From Branchiibius sp. NY16-3462-2 (GTDB taxonomy: Bacteria; Actinomycetota; Actinomycetes; Actinomycetales; Dermatophilaceae), in contig NZ_LVCF01000001.1 of assembly GCF_001594145.1 (NCBI RefSeq), forward strand, positions 310,001 to 374,000: a stretch of DNA of 64,000 nt. The letters run 5' to 3'. Made by a program: the position numbers and the translations under genes. This document shows, piece by piece, positions 17,285 to 25,136 of this stretch. Numbering within the stretch: the first letter of the stretch is position 1; each line of letters starts with the position of its first letter. The notes under the pieces are model-generated. The model did no database searches. It had not been told where the DNA came from and saw only the letters and a list, made by a program, of their open reading frames with translations.

Positions 17285-17655
17285 GCACTGTCCTCCGCGA
17301 CGGCGTCGGCGAACTGCTGCTCGATCCGGCTGCTCGCTCGCACGTAGAAGCGCGCCGCCAGATAGGCGGCGGGATAGACCAGTACGCCGAGCAGCCACCA
17401 GGGCAGCCCGATCCCGGCGATGCGGGTGGTGCTGATCGCCGGCACTAGGGAGAAGACCAACGGCAGTCCGCCGAGGACAACGGCACCGACGGCCAGGACG
17501 GTCAGGCTCAGCCGCAGTTGCGCCCGCATCAGGCCCGCGAGGTAGACCTCACCGACGTCGCTCTGCTCGTGCAGTTCCACGGCGCGGGGGCGGCCCCGGG
17601 GGGTCCGGGCGGCTGTCGCGGAACTGGTGATCCGCACCCGGCGGGACTCGGGCAT
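17281..17655 (-). CDS. Small two-TM membrane protein preceding an SSS symporter
   Basis: The 124-residue protein has an Arg-rich N-terminus and two hydrophobic segments (about 48-70 and 83-105), then ARFYVRASSRIEQQFADAVAED. It occupies the position taken by DUF485 in the neighbouring actP pair and has the same layout (soluble N-terminus, two TMs, short tail), but the sequence is not an obvious DUF485 match. The ATG at 17655 follows the regulator stop by 1 bp, and its own stop overlaps the symporter start. I infer a symporter accessory subunit. Confidence 0.8.
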   Translation of the reverse strand: MPESRRVRITSSATAARTPRGRPRAVELHEQSDVGEVYLAGLMRAQLRLSLTVLAVGAVVLGGLPLVFSLVPAISTTRIAGIGLPWWLLGVLVYPAAYLAARFYVRASSRIEQQFADAVAEDSA

Positions 17656-17656
17656 C

Positions 17657-18412
17657 TCAGTCCGGCTGCCGTAGCAGACGGTCCCGCAGCGCGCGGGTGT
17701 GCCGGCGGCTGACACTCAGTTCTTCGCCATCGACGACGACCGTGCAGTGTCCGTCACGCATCCTCACCTGACCGACATACTTGGTCGCCACCAGGATGCT
17801 GCGGTGGATACGGATGAATCCGGCTGCCTCCCAACGCTGCTCGAGGGTCGCCAACGGAATGCGCACGAGATGGCTGTCGGTGTCGGTGTGTAATCGGGCG
17901 TAGTCACCCTGCGCCTGCACGTACCGGATCTCGTCGCGGCGGACGAACCGGGTGACCCCACCGCGTTCGACCGCAATGGTCTCCTCATCCGCTACCGGAC
18001 CCTCGGACTCCGGCAGCGCCCGCGTACCACTGACCCGCCGCACCGCCTCGGCCAGCCGCTCGGCCCGCACGGGTTTCATCAGATAGTCGGCGACCTGCAA
18101 CGCGAAGGCATCCACCGCGTACTGCTGGTGAGCGGTCACGAGCACGACCTGCGGTCGCTGTGCGAATCGGGCGATGACCCGGGTCAGATCCATCCCGTCC
18201 AGGCCCGGCATGCTCACATCGCTGAACACGACGTCGATCTCCTGCGTGTCCAGGAGCCGCAACGCCTCGGACCCGCTGGCCGCCGCGTGGACGCGGCCGA
18301 CCCGGTCGTCGGCCTGCAACAGGTGCACCAGCTCGTCCCGGGCCGGCGCCTCGTCGTCCACCACGAGCACCCGCAGGAGCTCGGGGGATGTGACGGGCGA
18401 CACGTGACTCAC
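17657..18412 (-). CDS. LytTR-family response regulator
   Basis: The 251-residue regulator has a receiver domain at 13-125 (acid pocket D19/D20, phosphoacceptor D65 in VVFSDVSMPG, K113 in YLMKP) and a C-terminal LytTR DNA-binding domain at about 145-248 (AVERGGVTRFVRRDEIRYVQAQGD, GFIRIHRSILVATKYV). LytTR regulators usually bind direct repeats and often activate a nearby transporter. It is 14 bp after the sensor kinase gene and just before the symporter genes, as in pyruvate-sensing systems such as BtsSR/YpdAB of enterobacteria. Confidence 0.95.
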   Translation of the reverse strand: MSHVSPVTSPELLRVLVVDDEAPARDELVHLLQADDRVGRVHAAASGSEALRLLDTQEIDVVFSDVSMPGLDGMDLTRVIARFAQRPQVVLVTAHQQYAVDAFALQVADYLMKPVRAERLAEAVRRVSGTRALPESEGPVADEETIAVERGGVTRFVRRDEIRYVQAQGDYARLHTDTDSHLVRIPLATLEQRWEAAGFIRIHRSILVATKYVGQVRMRDGHCTVVVDGEELSVSRRHTRALRDRLLRQPD

Positions 18413-18426
18413 GGGTCCAACCTATT

Positions 18427-19602
18427 TCACGCGCGCACGTGCTCCGCGAACTTCGGCACGTGCAGGATCACCTTGCTGCCCTCACCCGGCGCCGTCTCGA
18501 CGACCAGTCCGTAGGCGTCGCCGTAGACCTCCCGCATCCGCGCATCCACGTTGCCCAGGCCGATCGAGTCGGCGCCCTGACCGTCCAGCGCCCGCTGGAT
18601 CACCTGCGGGTCCGCTCCGACACCGTCGTCCTCGACCACGATCTCGGCGACCGAACCAGCGTCCCGCGCGGTGATGCTCAGGACGCCGAGCCCTTCCTTG
18701 GCGGCCAGGCCGTGCCGGACCGCGTTCTCCACGAGCGGCTGCACCGCCAGATACGGCAACGCGACCGGCAACACCTCCGGCGCGATCAATAACTCGACCT
18801 GCAACCGGTCCCCGAAGCGCGCCTGCTCCAACTCCAAGTACCGCTGCACGTTGCGCAATTCGTCCGCGAGAGTGGTGAATTCGCCACCGCGCAACGAATA
18901 GCGGGTGAAGTCGGCGAACTCCAGCAACAGGTCCCGGGCCCGGTCGGGATCCGTGCGCACGAAGGAGGCGATCGCCGTCAGGCTGTTGTAGATGAAGTGC
19001 GGACTGATCTGCGCCCGCAGCGCCCGCAACTCCGCGGCCATCGCCCGGGTGCGTTCACGCCCGACCTCGGCAACCTCGAGTTGGGAGGAGACGTAGCCGG
19101 CGACCTGTTCAGTGGCCCGCACCAGACCGGGGCTGGTCTGTGGCCCGTACGCCGCGAGCGTGCCGACGACTCGCTCGTCGACGACCAGCGGGGTCACCAG
19201 ACCGCTTCGGATCGGACAGTCCGGATCAGCGCACACCAGATCGTCGGCGCCGATCAGGACCGTGCGGCCCGTCTCGATCGCGCGCCGGAGGTGCGCGGGC
19301 GCCGTACGTCGATGGTGGGCTTCCCCGGCACCCTCCCAGGCGAGGACACCGCTCAGGTCACCCAGGGCAACAGCGGGCGTGCCCAGGATCGCCTGCAGCG
19401 GACGTGCGGCCCGGGCGGCCCCGTCAGCGGTGAGGCCCTCGCCCAGGTCACCCGCGGCGTCGGCAGCGGTGCGTAACGTGCGATAGGTCGCGCGGTCGAC
19501 ATCGGAGACGAAACCGGTTGCGCTCTGCCGGCGGTGGAGCGCAACCGCGGCCCAGGCGAACGCGAAAAGCGCCGCAACCACGAGGGCGGTGGGCCAATGC
19601 AT
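18427..19602 (-). CDS. LytS-like sensor histidine kinase with GAF-type domain
   Basis: The 391-residue kinase has one N-terminal TM (5-22), a GAF-like domain (about 60-170) with a Cys pair C124/C129 in CADPDC, and a His_kinase region with phosphoacceptor H202 in QISPHFIYNS. The ATPase has N-box VENAVRHG (291-298), G box DDGVGAD (325-331) and GLGN (348-351). Classical LytS/BtsS proteins carry a multi-TM 5TM-LYT sensor, so this one probably senses in the cytosol or through the cysteines. I use the ATG at 19602, which starts the TM neatly; a GTG at 19701 would add 33 polar residues and overlap the divergent gene's promoter. Confidence 0.9.
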   Translation of the reverse strand: MHWPTALVVAALFAFAWAAVALHRRQSATGFVSDVDRATYRTLRTAADAAGDLGEGLTADGAARAARPLQAILGTPAVALGDLSGVLAWEGAGEAHHRRTAPAHLRRAIETGRTVLIGADDLVCADPDCPIRSGLVTPLVVDERVVGTLAAYGPQTSPGLVRATEQVAGYVSSQLEVAEVGRERTRAMAAELRALRAQISPHFIYNSLTAIASFVRTDPDRARDLLLEFADFTRYSLRGGEFTTLADELRNVQRYLELEQARFGDRLQVELLIAPEVLPVALPYLAVQPLVENAVRHGLAAKEGLGVLSITARDAGSVAEIVVEDDGVGADPQVIQRALDGQGADSIGLGNVDARMREVYGDAYGLVVETAPGEGSKVILHVPKFAEHVRA

Positions 19603-19702
19603 TTCTGCATCGAACCATCCCCGGACCCTTGCCTCCGACCACGGATTGTGAGTAAATCGATCACGTCCACGAACGAAACCGAAGTTCCGGAGCGAAATCA
19701 CT

Positions 19703-21058
19703 GTGGCTTATGAGCATCTCTATCGCGATGCACGACGGATTCCGTTCTGGCTCGACACCCCCGATCGGCCGGCGCCCCGCCCGGCCCTGACCGGCGATAC
19801 CAACTGCGACCTGGCCGTCGTCGGCGGCGGGTTCAGCGGTTTGTGGACCGCACTGCTGGCCAAGGAAGCCGACCCGTCCCGCGACGTGGTGCTGCTGGAG
19901 GCCGATCGGCTGGCGTGGGCGGCCAGTGGGCGCAACGGCGGGTTCTGCGCGGCGGATCTGACGCACGGTTACGACAACGGGGCGTCCCGGTTCGGCGACG
20001 CGGCGATGCCGGGGATCCAGGCCCTCGGCCTGGCCAACCTGGATGCGATCGAGGCCACCGTGCAGCGGCTCGGGATCGATTGCGAGTTCGAGCGCACCGG
20101 TGAGGTCGATGTCGCCACGGCGCCGCACCATCTGGCGGAGTTGGGCGCGCCCGAGGAGATCATGTCCGCGGCGCAGGTGCGGGCCGAACTGGACTCCCCC
20201 ACCTTCCTGGGCGGCGTGTGGGACAAAACCGGGGTGGCGATGCTCAACCCGGCCAAACTCGCCTGGGGCCTGGCCGACGCAGCGGAGGCACTCGGCGTAC
20301 GCATTGTGGAGAACACGCCCGTGCGGGAGCTCACTCGCGAGGGGCTGCGCACTGACCACGGGTTCGTCCGCGCTGATCGTATTGCCCTGGGCACCAACGT
20401 GTTCCAGCCGCTGCTCCGGCGACTGCGGCTCTACACGGTCCCGGTCTATGACTACGTGCTGATGACCGAACCGCTCAGCGACGCACAACTGGACGCCATC
20501 GGCTGGCGCAACCGACAGGGCTTCGGCGACGCCGGCAACCAGTTCCACTACTACCGGCTCAGCGCCGATAACCGGATCCTGTGGGGCGGCTACGACGCCA
20601 TCTATCACTTCGGACGCAAGATCAAGCCGGAGTACGACGATCGGCCGGCAACGTTCGAGACCCTGGCCGCGCACTTCGTGGAGACGTTCCCGCAGTTGGA
20701 GGGGTTGCGCTTCAGTCACCGGTGGGGCGGCGCGATCGACACCTGCACGCGGTTCTTCGCGTTCGTGGACACCGCCATGGACGGACGCGTTGCCTACGCG
20801 ATGGGATACACCGGATTGGGCGTGGGCGCAACGCGTTTCGGCGCCCAGGCGATGCTCGATCTGCTCGACGGTAAGGACACCGACATCACCCGATCGCCGC
20901 TCGTGACGAGCAAACCTCTGCCGTTCCCGCCGGAACCTCTGGCCTACACGGGTATTCAGCTCACCCGGGCTTCGCTGGCTCGCGCTGACGAACATGAGGG
21001 TCATCGCAACCTGTGGCTGCGCACGCTGGACCGTTTCGGCCTGGGGTTCGACTCGTGA
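19703..21058 (+). CDS. FAD-dependent oxidoreductase (DAO family, PuuB-like)
   Basis: The 451-residue flavoenzyme has the dinucleotide-binding motif VVGGGFSGLWTALLAKE at about 39-55, the second FAD segment WAASGRNGGFCAADL near 72-86, and C-terminal GYTGLGVGATRFGAQAM. The SGRNGG wording is that of gamma-glutamylputrescine oxidases and related amine oxidases that make H2O2. A GTGA overlap couples it to a polyamine-type permease, supporting an amine-catabolic role. No gamma-glutamylputrescine synthetase is present here. Start is GTG at 19703 with GGAG about 10 bp upstream. Confidence 0.88.
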   Translation: MAYEHLYRDARRIPFWLDTPDRPAPRPALTGDTNCDLAVVGGGFSGLWTALLAKEADPSRDVVLLEADRLAWAASGRNGGFCAADLTHGYDNGASRFGDAAMPGIQALGLANLDAIEATVQRLGIDCEFERTGEVDVATAPHHLAELGAPEEIMSAAQVRAELDSPTFLGGVWDKTGVAMLNPAKLAWGLADAAEALGVRIVENTPVRELTREGLRTDHGFVRADRIALGTNVFQPLLRRLRLYTVPVYDYVLMTEPLSDAQLDAIGWRNRQGFGDAGNQFHYYRLSADNRILWGGYDAIYHFGRKIKPEYDDRPATFETLAAHFVETFPQLEGLRFSHRWGGAIDTCTRFFAFVDTAMDGRVAYAMGYTGLGVGATRFGAQAMLDLLDGKDTDITRSPLVTSKPLPFPPEPLAYTGIQLTRASLARADEHEGHRNLWLRTLDRFGLGFDS

Positions 21059-22539
21059 GCGCGGATGGTGACCTGCGGACAGTTCACGTCCTGTCGCGGC
21101 AGCTGAAGACCCTGCCGCTGGTCGGAATCATCTTCTTCAGCGTCTCCGGTGGGCCGTTCGGCCTGGAGGAGTCGATCAGCAGCGGCGGCGCCGGTATGAC
21201 GATGCTGATGCTGCTGTTGATCCCTGTCGTCTTCGGCATCCCGGTGTCACTGATGGCGGCCGAATTGGGCTCGGCGCTACCGGTCGAGGGTGGCTATTAC
21301 TACTGGGTGAAGATCGGGCTCGGCAAGTTCGCCGGATTCACCGAGGGCGCCTGGCAGTGGATGAACAGCTTCCTGGACACCGCGCTCTACCCGATCGTCT
21401 TCGCCGATTACCTCGCGACCTACTGGGCTCCTGCCGAACGCGGTCGGGGCGTCCTGTTCTCGTTCTTCGAAGGCCAGTTCAGCGTCGATACGCACTGGAT
21501 GGTCGCGGTGGTCTTCATGGTCATCCTGGCCGGACTGAACATCCGTGGCTCACGGGTGGTCGGCGACAGTTCCCTGTTGCTGTTCGCGGTCGTGATGGTG
21601 CCGTTCGCGATCCTGTCGGTCTACGGCATCGTGCACAACTTCCAGCACGACAGTTGGGACAAGGTCGTCTCGCCGTTCACGCTGCCGGACCAGACGTCGT
21701 TCAGCGCGTTCGGGGCGTGCCTGGGCATCGTCATCTGGAACTACATCGGCTGGGAGAACCCGTCCACCTTGCTGGCCGAAGTCGACAAACCGGCTCGCAC
21801 GTTCCGGCGGGCGCTCATGATCGCGATCCCATTGATCACCATCAGCTATGTGCTGCCGATGATGGCCGCCCTCGGCTCGGGTTTGCACGAAGATCTCGGT
21901 GATTGGTCTGATGGCGACTTCGCCTCTGTGGGAACGCTGCTCGCCGGTCACTGGCTCGGGTTACTGATCGCCTTCGGCGTCGGTATAGCGCAGATCGGTC
22001 TCTTCTCGTCGCTGCTGATGAGCGGATCGCGGGTGCCCCGGGTGCTGGCAGCAGACGGCTATCTGCCGCGCTGGGTCGCCAAGGATCACCCGAAGTACAA
22101 GACCCCGGTCGCAGCCATCGTGCTGTCCGTCGTCATCTTCGCGATCTTCTGCACGATGGACTTCTCGGCGCTGGTCGACGCGGACGTGCTGACCAACATG
22201 GCCGCGATCCTGCTGGAGTTCGCTGCCTTCATCGCGCTGCGCCGCAAACTTCCGGGCATGGTGCGGCCCTACAAGGTGCCCGGTGGCATGGCCGGTGCGC
22301 TGTCCCTGGTGGTCTTCCCGCTGATCTTCACGATCTGGCTGGGCTGGAGCACCTTCACCGACGAACCGGCCGCGTTCTGGATCGGCATCATCATCCTGGT
22401 GCTGGGGGTGGCGCTCTATCCGATCGCCAACCGGCTGCTCAAGCGCGGCGAGCCGGATGCACCTGTGGACTCCGACCTGGTCGATCTGGGGCCGACGGTG
22501 GACACCGCTGCTGCGCTGGGCCGCGGCCTCTCGGTCTAG
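21055..22539 (+). CDS. APC-family permease, polyamine/amino-acid uptake type
   Basis: The 494-residue transporter has about 12 spans. The TM1 wording VSGGPFGLEESISSGG and then MAAELGSALPVEGGYYYWV resembles the PUT/LAT-type polyamine:H+ symporters (the plant family has VSGGPFGxEDS) more than generic amino-acid permeases. The GTG at 21055 overlaps the oxidase stop; an in-frame extension to 21013 lies inside the oxidase gene. Its tail overlaps the convergent glutathione-peroxidase stop by 4 bp. With the adjacent oxidase I infer uptake of putrescine or a related amine. Confidence 0.88.
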   Translation: MSADGDLRTVHVLSRQLKTLPLVGIIFFSVSGGPFGLEESISSGGAGMTMLMLLLIPVVFGIPVSLMAAELGSALPVEGGYYYWVKIGLGKFAGFTEGAWQWMNSFLDTALYPIVFADYLATYWAPAERGRGVLFSFFEGQFSVDTHWMVAVVFMVILAGLNIRGSRVVGDSSLLLFAVVMVPFAILSVYGIVHNFQHDSWDKVVSPFTLPDQTSFSAFGACLGIVIWNYIGWENPSTLLAEVDKPARTFRRALMIAIPLITISYVLPMMAALGSGLHEDLGDWSDGDFASVGTLLAGHWLGLLIAFGVGIAQIGLFSSLLMSGSRVPRVLAADGYLPRWVAKDHPKYKTPVAAIVLSVVIFAIFCTMDFSALVDADVLTNMAAILLEFAAFIALRRKLPGMVRPYKVPGGMAGALSLVVFPLIFTIWLGWSTFTDEPAAFWIGIIILVLGVALYPIANRLLKRGEPDAPVDSDLVDLGPTVDTAAALGRGLSV

Positions 22540-23006
22540 GCGATCACCTGTTGGATCGCGCTTACGACCTCGGGGGCATCGGGTTCCGTGCGCGGACCGA
22601 ACCGGGCGACGACATTTCCGTCAGCGTCGATCAGGAACTTGCCGAAGTTCCACTCGATGTCCTCACCATCACCGACCAGACCCTGGTAGATCGGATGACG
22701 GCCGGCGCCGTTGACCTCGACCTTCTCGCTGAGCGGGAAGGTCACGCCATAGGTGGCGCTGCAGAACTCCGCGATCTCGTCAGCGCTGCCCGGCTCCTGC
22801 CCCATGAACTGGTTGCACGGGAAGCCGACCACCGTGAATCCGTTGTCGGCATAGTCCTTTTCGAGTTGCTCCAGCTTTGCGTACTGCGGGGTCAGCCCGC
22901 ATTTGGACGCGACGTTGACCAGGAGCGCGGGCTGGCCGCCGGTCAGGTCACGAAGCGTGCCCGGCGTGCCGTCGAGACGGGCAATGGGTTCGTCGAGGAT
23001 GCTCAT
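22536..23006 (-). CDS. Glutathione peroxidase family protein (Cys type)
   Basis: The 156-residue thiol peroxidase has peroxidatic C36 in NVASKCGLTPQY, Gln/second Cys in GFPCNQFMGQEP (about 72-83) and Trp in EWNFGKFL (about 118). It is a cysteine, not selenocysteine, enzyme. Actinobacteria use mycothiol rather than glutathione, so the reductant is probably thioredoxin or mycothiol, reducing H2O2 or lipid peroxides. It is convergent with the permease gene and may help with H2O2 from the neighbouring oxidase, but this is only a positional inference. Confidence 0.95.
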   Translation of the reverse strand: MSILDEPIARLDGTPGTLRDLTGGQPALLVNVASKCGLTPQYAKLEQLEKDYADNGFTVVGFPCNQFMGQEPGSADEIAEFCSATYGVTFPLSEKVEVNGAGRHPIYQGLVGDGEDIEWNFGKFLIDADGNVVARFGPRTEPDAPEVVSAIQQVIA

Positions 23007-23028
23007 GCGCCCACTCTAGGCTCGGGGT

Positions 23029-23754
23029 ATGACTGCGGCTGAGCCCACCATCCTGGCCACTTCCGGCGGCTTGCGCTCCGGTGAGCGGACCTACTGGGAG
23101 TTCGCGCCGCTCACGACCTACGCGGTGGACCTGGCCGGTGTGACCGGACGGGCGCCGCGGGTCTGCTTCATCTCGACCGCTGTCGGCGACAACCCGATGG
23201 TGATGCACAACCTGTCCGAGGCGGGTCGCCTCGCCGGCTTCGAGGTGTCACACCTGCAACTGTTCGGGATGCCGAACGTGCCCTCGATCGAGGAACACCT
23301 GCTGGCGCAGGACGTGATCTGGGTGATGGGTGGGTCCGTCGCGAATCTGCTTGCGGTCTGGCGGGTGCACGGCGTGGATCGTGCCCTACGCGCCGCCTGG
23401 GAGGCCGGGGTAGTCCTTACCGGAGTGTCCGCCGGATCGATCTGCTGGCACGTCGGAGGGACGACCGACTCGTTCGGACCGCATCTGGCGCCGGTGACCG
23501 ACGGGCTGGCGTTGTTGCCCTTCGGCAACGGCGTGCACTACGACACCGAGGAGCGACGGCGTCCGCTGCTGCAGTCCCTGGTGGCCGACGGCACCCTCCC
23601 GGACAGCTACTGCACGGACGACGGCGTGGGAATCGTGTACCGCGGTACCGCGTTTGCCGAGGCTGTGGCCGAAAACCCCTCTGGTGGCGCCTACTTCGTC
23701 ACCCGGTCAGGTGACGGGGCGCGGGAGGACGCGATCGACGTACGGCGGTTGTGA
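23029..23754 (+). CDS. Peptidase S51 family protein (dipeptidase E-like)
   Basis: The 241-residue class I glutamine-amidotransferase-fold serine peptidase has its nucleophile S134 in TGVSAGSICW. A GGSVANLLAVWR substrate loop comes before it, and GPHLAPVTDGLALLP follows. E. coli PepE cleaves N-terminal Asp dipeptides; cyanophycinases are related. No signal peptide. It is diverged 22 bp from the peroxidase gene, and the next start overlaps its stop, so both are co-translated. Confidence 0.9.
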   Translation: MTAAEPTILATSGGLRSGERTYWEFAPLTTYAVDLAGVTGRAPRVCFISTAVGDNPMVMHNLSEAGRLAGFEVSHLQLFGMPNVPSIEEHLLAQDVIWVMGGSVANLLAVWRVHGVDRALRAAWEAGVVLTGVSAGSICWHVGGTTDSFGPHLAPVTDGLALLPFGNGVHYDTEERRRPLLQSLVADGTLPDSYCTDDGVGIVYRGTAFAEAVAENPSGGAYFVTRSGDGAREDAIDVRRL

Positions 23755-24167
23755 TGGTCTGGCACGAGTTCGAACGCTCCGTCGTGCTGGAGTCGCGCGA
23801 TTTCGCCGCGGCCCGCACCGCGTTGTTCGACTGGCGGGTTCATCGGGGCGCGGGCCTGCAGGTCGACGCCCGCTCACCGATCACCCTTGGCGATCATGCA
23901 CAGCTGGGTTGGCGCTGGGTCACCGCTCCCGTCGAAATCATCGCGGTCACGGAGAACGGGTTCACCTATCGTGCCCTGCCGGGACATCCCGAAGAAGGAG
24001 AGGAGAGCTTCACCCTCACCCAGACCGACCACGACACAATCGTCTTCACCATCTCCGCCAGGTCGCGGCCCGCCACCTGGTGGGCCCGCCTGGGGTCCCC
24101 GGTCACGTCGCTGGTTCAGCGGCGGATCACCGACCGGTATCTGGCCGCCGCTCGCCAACTGCTCTGA
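23754..24167 (+). CDS. DUF1990 family protein
   Basis: The 137-residue protein matches DUF1990 by the order W.VHRGAGLQV, GWRWVTAPVEIIAV, GFTYRALPGHPEEGEESF and a C-terminal SRPATWWARL...QRRITDRYL. The fold is predicted to be SRPBCC-like, but the function is unknown. Either the ATG at 23754 (TGATG overlap) or the GTG at 23751 may start it; I list the ATG. It ends 3 bp before a convergent SRPBCC gene. Confidence 0.82.
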   Translation: MVWHEFERSVVLESRDFAAARTALFDWRVHRGAGLQVDARSPITLGDHAQLGWRWVTAPVEIIAVTENGFTYRALPGHPEEGEESFTLTQTDHDTIVFTISARSRPATWWARLGSPVTSLVQRRITDRYLAAARQLL

Positions 24168-24170
24168 TCG

Positions 24171-24614
24171 TCACTGCTCGGCGGCCGCGGCAAGCCGGTC
24201 CAGCGAGGCTCGCAACTGATCCGGTCCGGTCGCGCGCGCCCTCTCCAGTCGCACTTCGTCAGTCAGGTCGGTCCAGTCATACGTGTGAGTGACCTCCGCA
24301 CCACCTGACTCCAACGGCCTTATCTCCCAACGCCATTCGTGACCCGGGGTCGGTGCACCGACCTCCGAGGGCCGCCACGCGATCACCCGGCCCTCCTCGA
24401 AGTCGACGACGTGATTCTCCCGCACGTTGCCGTTGCTGTTGTGCATGATGAAGACGTCGCCGACTGCGTGCACTCGTTGTCCGGCATCAGCGTGACCGAG
24501 ATTGTCATTGCCGTCCCATTCCGGCTGGTTGGCCGGGTCGGCGATGAGCTCGAAGATCGTCGCCGCGGGGGCGTCGATCACACGGCTGGCGGACACTCGT
24601 CGTACCTCACTCAT
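24171..24614 (-). CDS. SRPBCC (polyketide cyclase/START-like) family protein
   Basis: The 147-residue single-domain protein has the SRPBCC opening VSASRVIDAPAATIFELIADPANQPEWDG, a mid motif RVIAWRPSEVG and the terminal long helix. These helix-grip proteins bind hydrophobic ligands; no catalytic role is assignable. The ATG at 24614 starts 8 bp inside the upstream DinB gene, so the two are translationally coupled. Confidence 0.88.
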   Translation of the reverse strand: MSEVRRVSASRVIDAPAATIFELIADPANQPEWDGNDNLGHADAGQRVHAVGDVFIMHNSNGNVRENHVVDFEEGRVIAWRPSEVGAPTPGHEWRWEIRPLESGGAEVTHTYDWTDLTDEVRLERARATGPDQLRASLDRLAAAAEQ

Positions 24615-25101
24615 GGGCCCATCCCAGCACATCGACGGTCAGTTCGAGCTGCCCGAGATGTTGCGCTAACTCATGGATGACGTGCAGCACCACCCAGTGC
24701 GGTGTCACGGTCGCCAGATCCGCGCTGGCCGTCGTGCTCCGCGCGTCGCGGTCCGCGATGCCGTCCGCGATCATCCGACGGGTCCACACCACCGTGTCCG
24801 CCCGGACCTGCCCGACCCGCTCCAGCAACTCGTCAGTGGTCCCGGTCGCGCGGAACTCACCCGGGCGATCGCGCGGCAGACCCAGTCCGCAGCCGAACGT
24901 GCCCAGCCACCAACGGCTCAGCTCGACGCAGTGGTGGACGATCGCGTACGCCGAGTTGGCGCCTTCCAGCGGCGGGCGCTGGTTGACCGCGGAGTCACCG
25001 AGCTCGCCGACGATCGCAGTCATCGCCAACCAACAGCGGTCGGCCGTGTCGAGGCACGCCGCGATCCAGTCATCTGTCTCAGACCCATCGGTTTCAGCCA
25101 C
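24607..25101 (-). CDS. DinB/DUF664-like protein (mycothiol-dependent enzyme superfamily)
   Basis: The 164-residue four-helix-bundle protein has metal-ligand-like histidines in AIVHHCVELSRWW (about 68-80) and the C-terminal HVIHELAQHLGQLEL typical of DUF664/DinB_2. Actinobacterial members include mycothiol S-transferases and maleylpyruvate isomerases, so a thiol-transfer detoxification role is likely but unproven. The GTG at 25101 places it 35 bp from the divergent kynureninase gene; upstream in-frame codons overlap that gene and are rejected. Confidence 0.8.
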   Translation of the reverse strand: MAETDGSETDDWIAACLDTADRCWLAMTAIVGELGDSAVNQRPPLEGANSAYAIVHHCVELSRWWLGTFGCGLGLPRDRPGEFRATGTTDELLERVGQVRADTVVWTRRMIADGIADRDARSTTASADLATVTPHWVVLHVIHELAQHLGQLELTVDVLGWAHE

Positions 25102-25136
25102 GACGGCAGCCTGCCACGAGGGGGCATGATGAACCA

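Noticed and set aside
19661..21004. 447-codon minus-strand frame
   Set aside because: Antisense to the FAD oxidoreductase; repetitive VGxxR text without family features.
22536..23006. Selenoprotein glutathione peroxidase
   Set aside because: The active-site codon encodes Cys (C36); there is no in-frame TGA.
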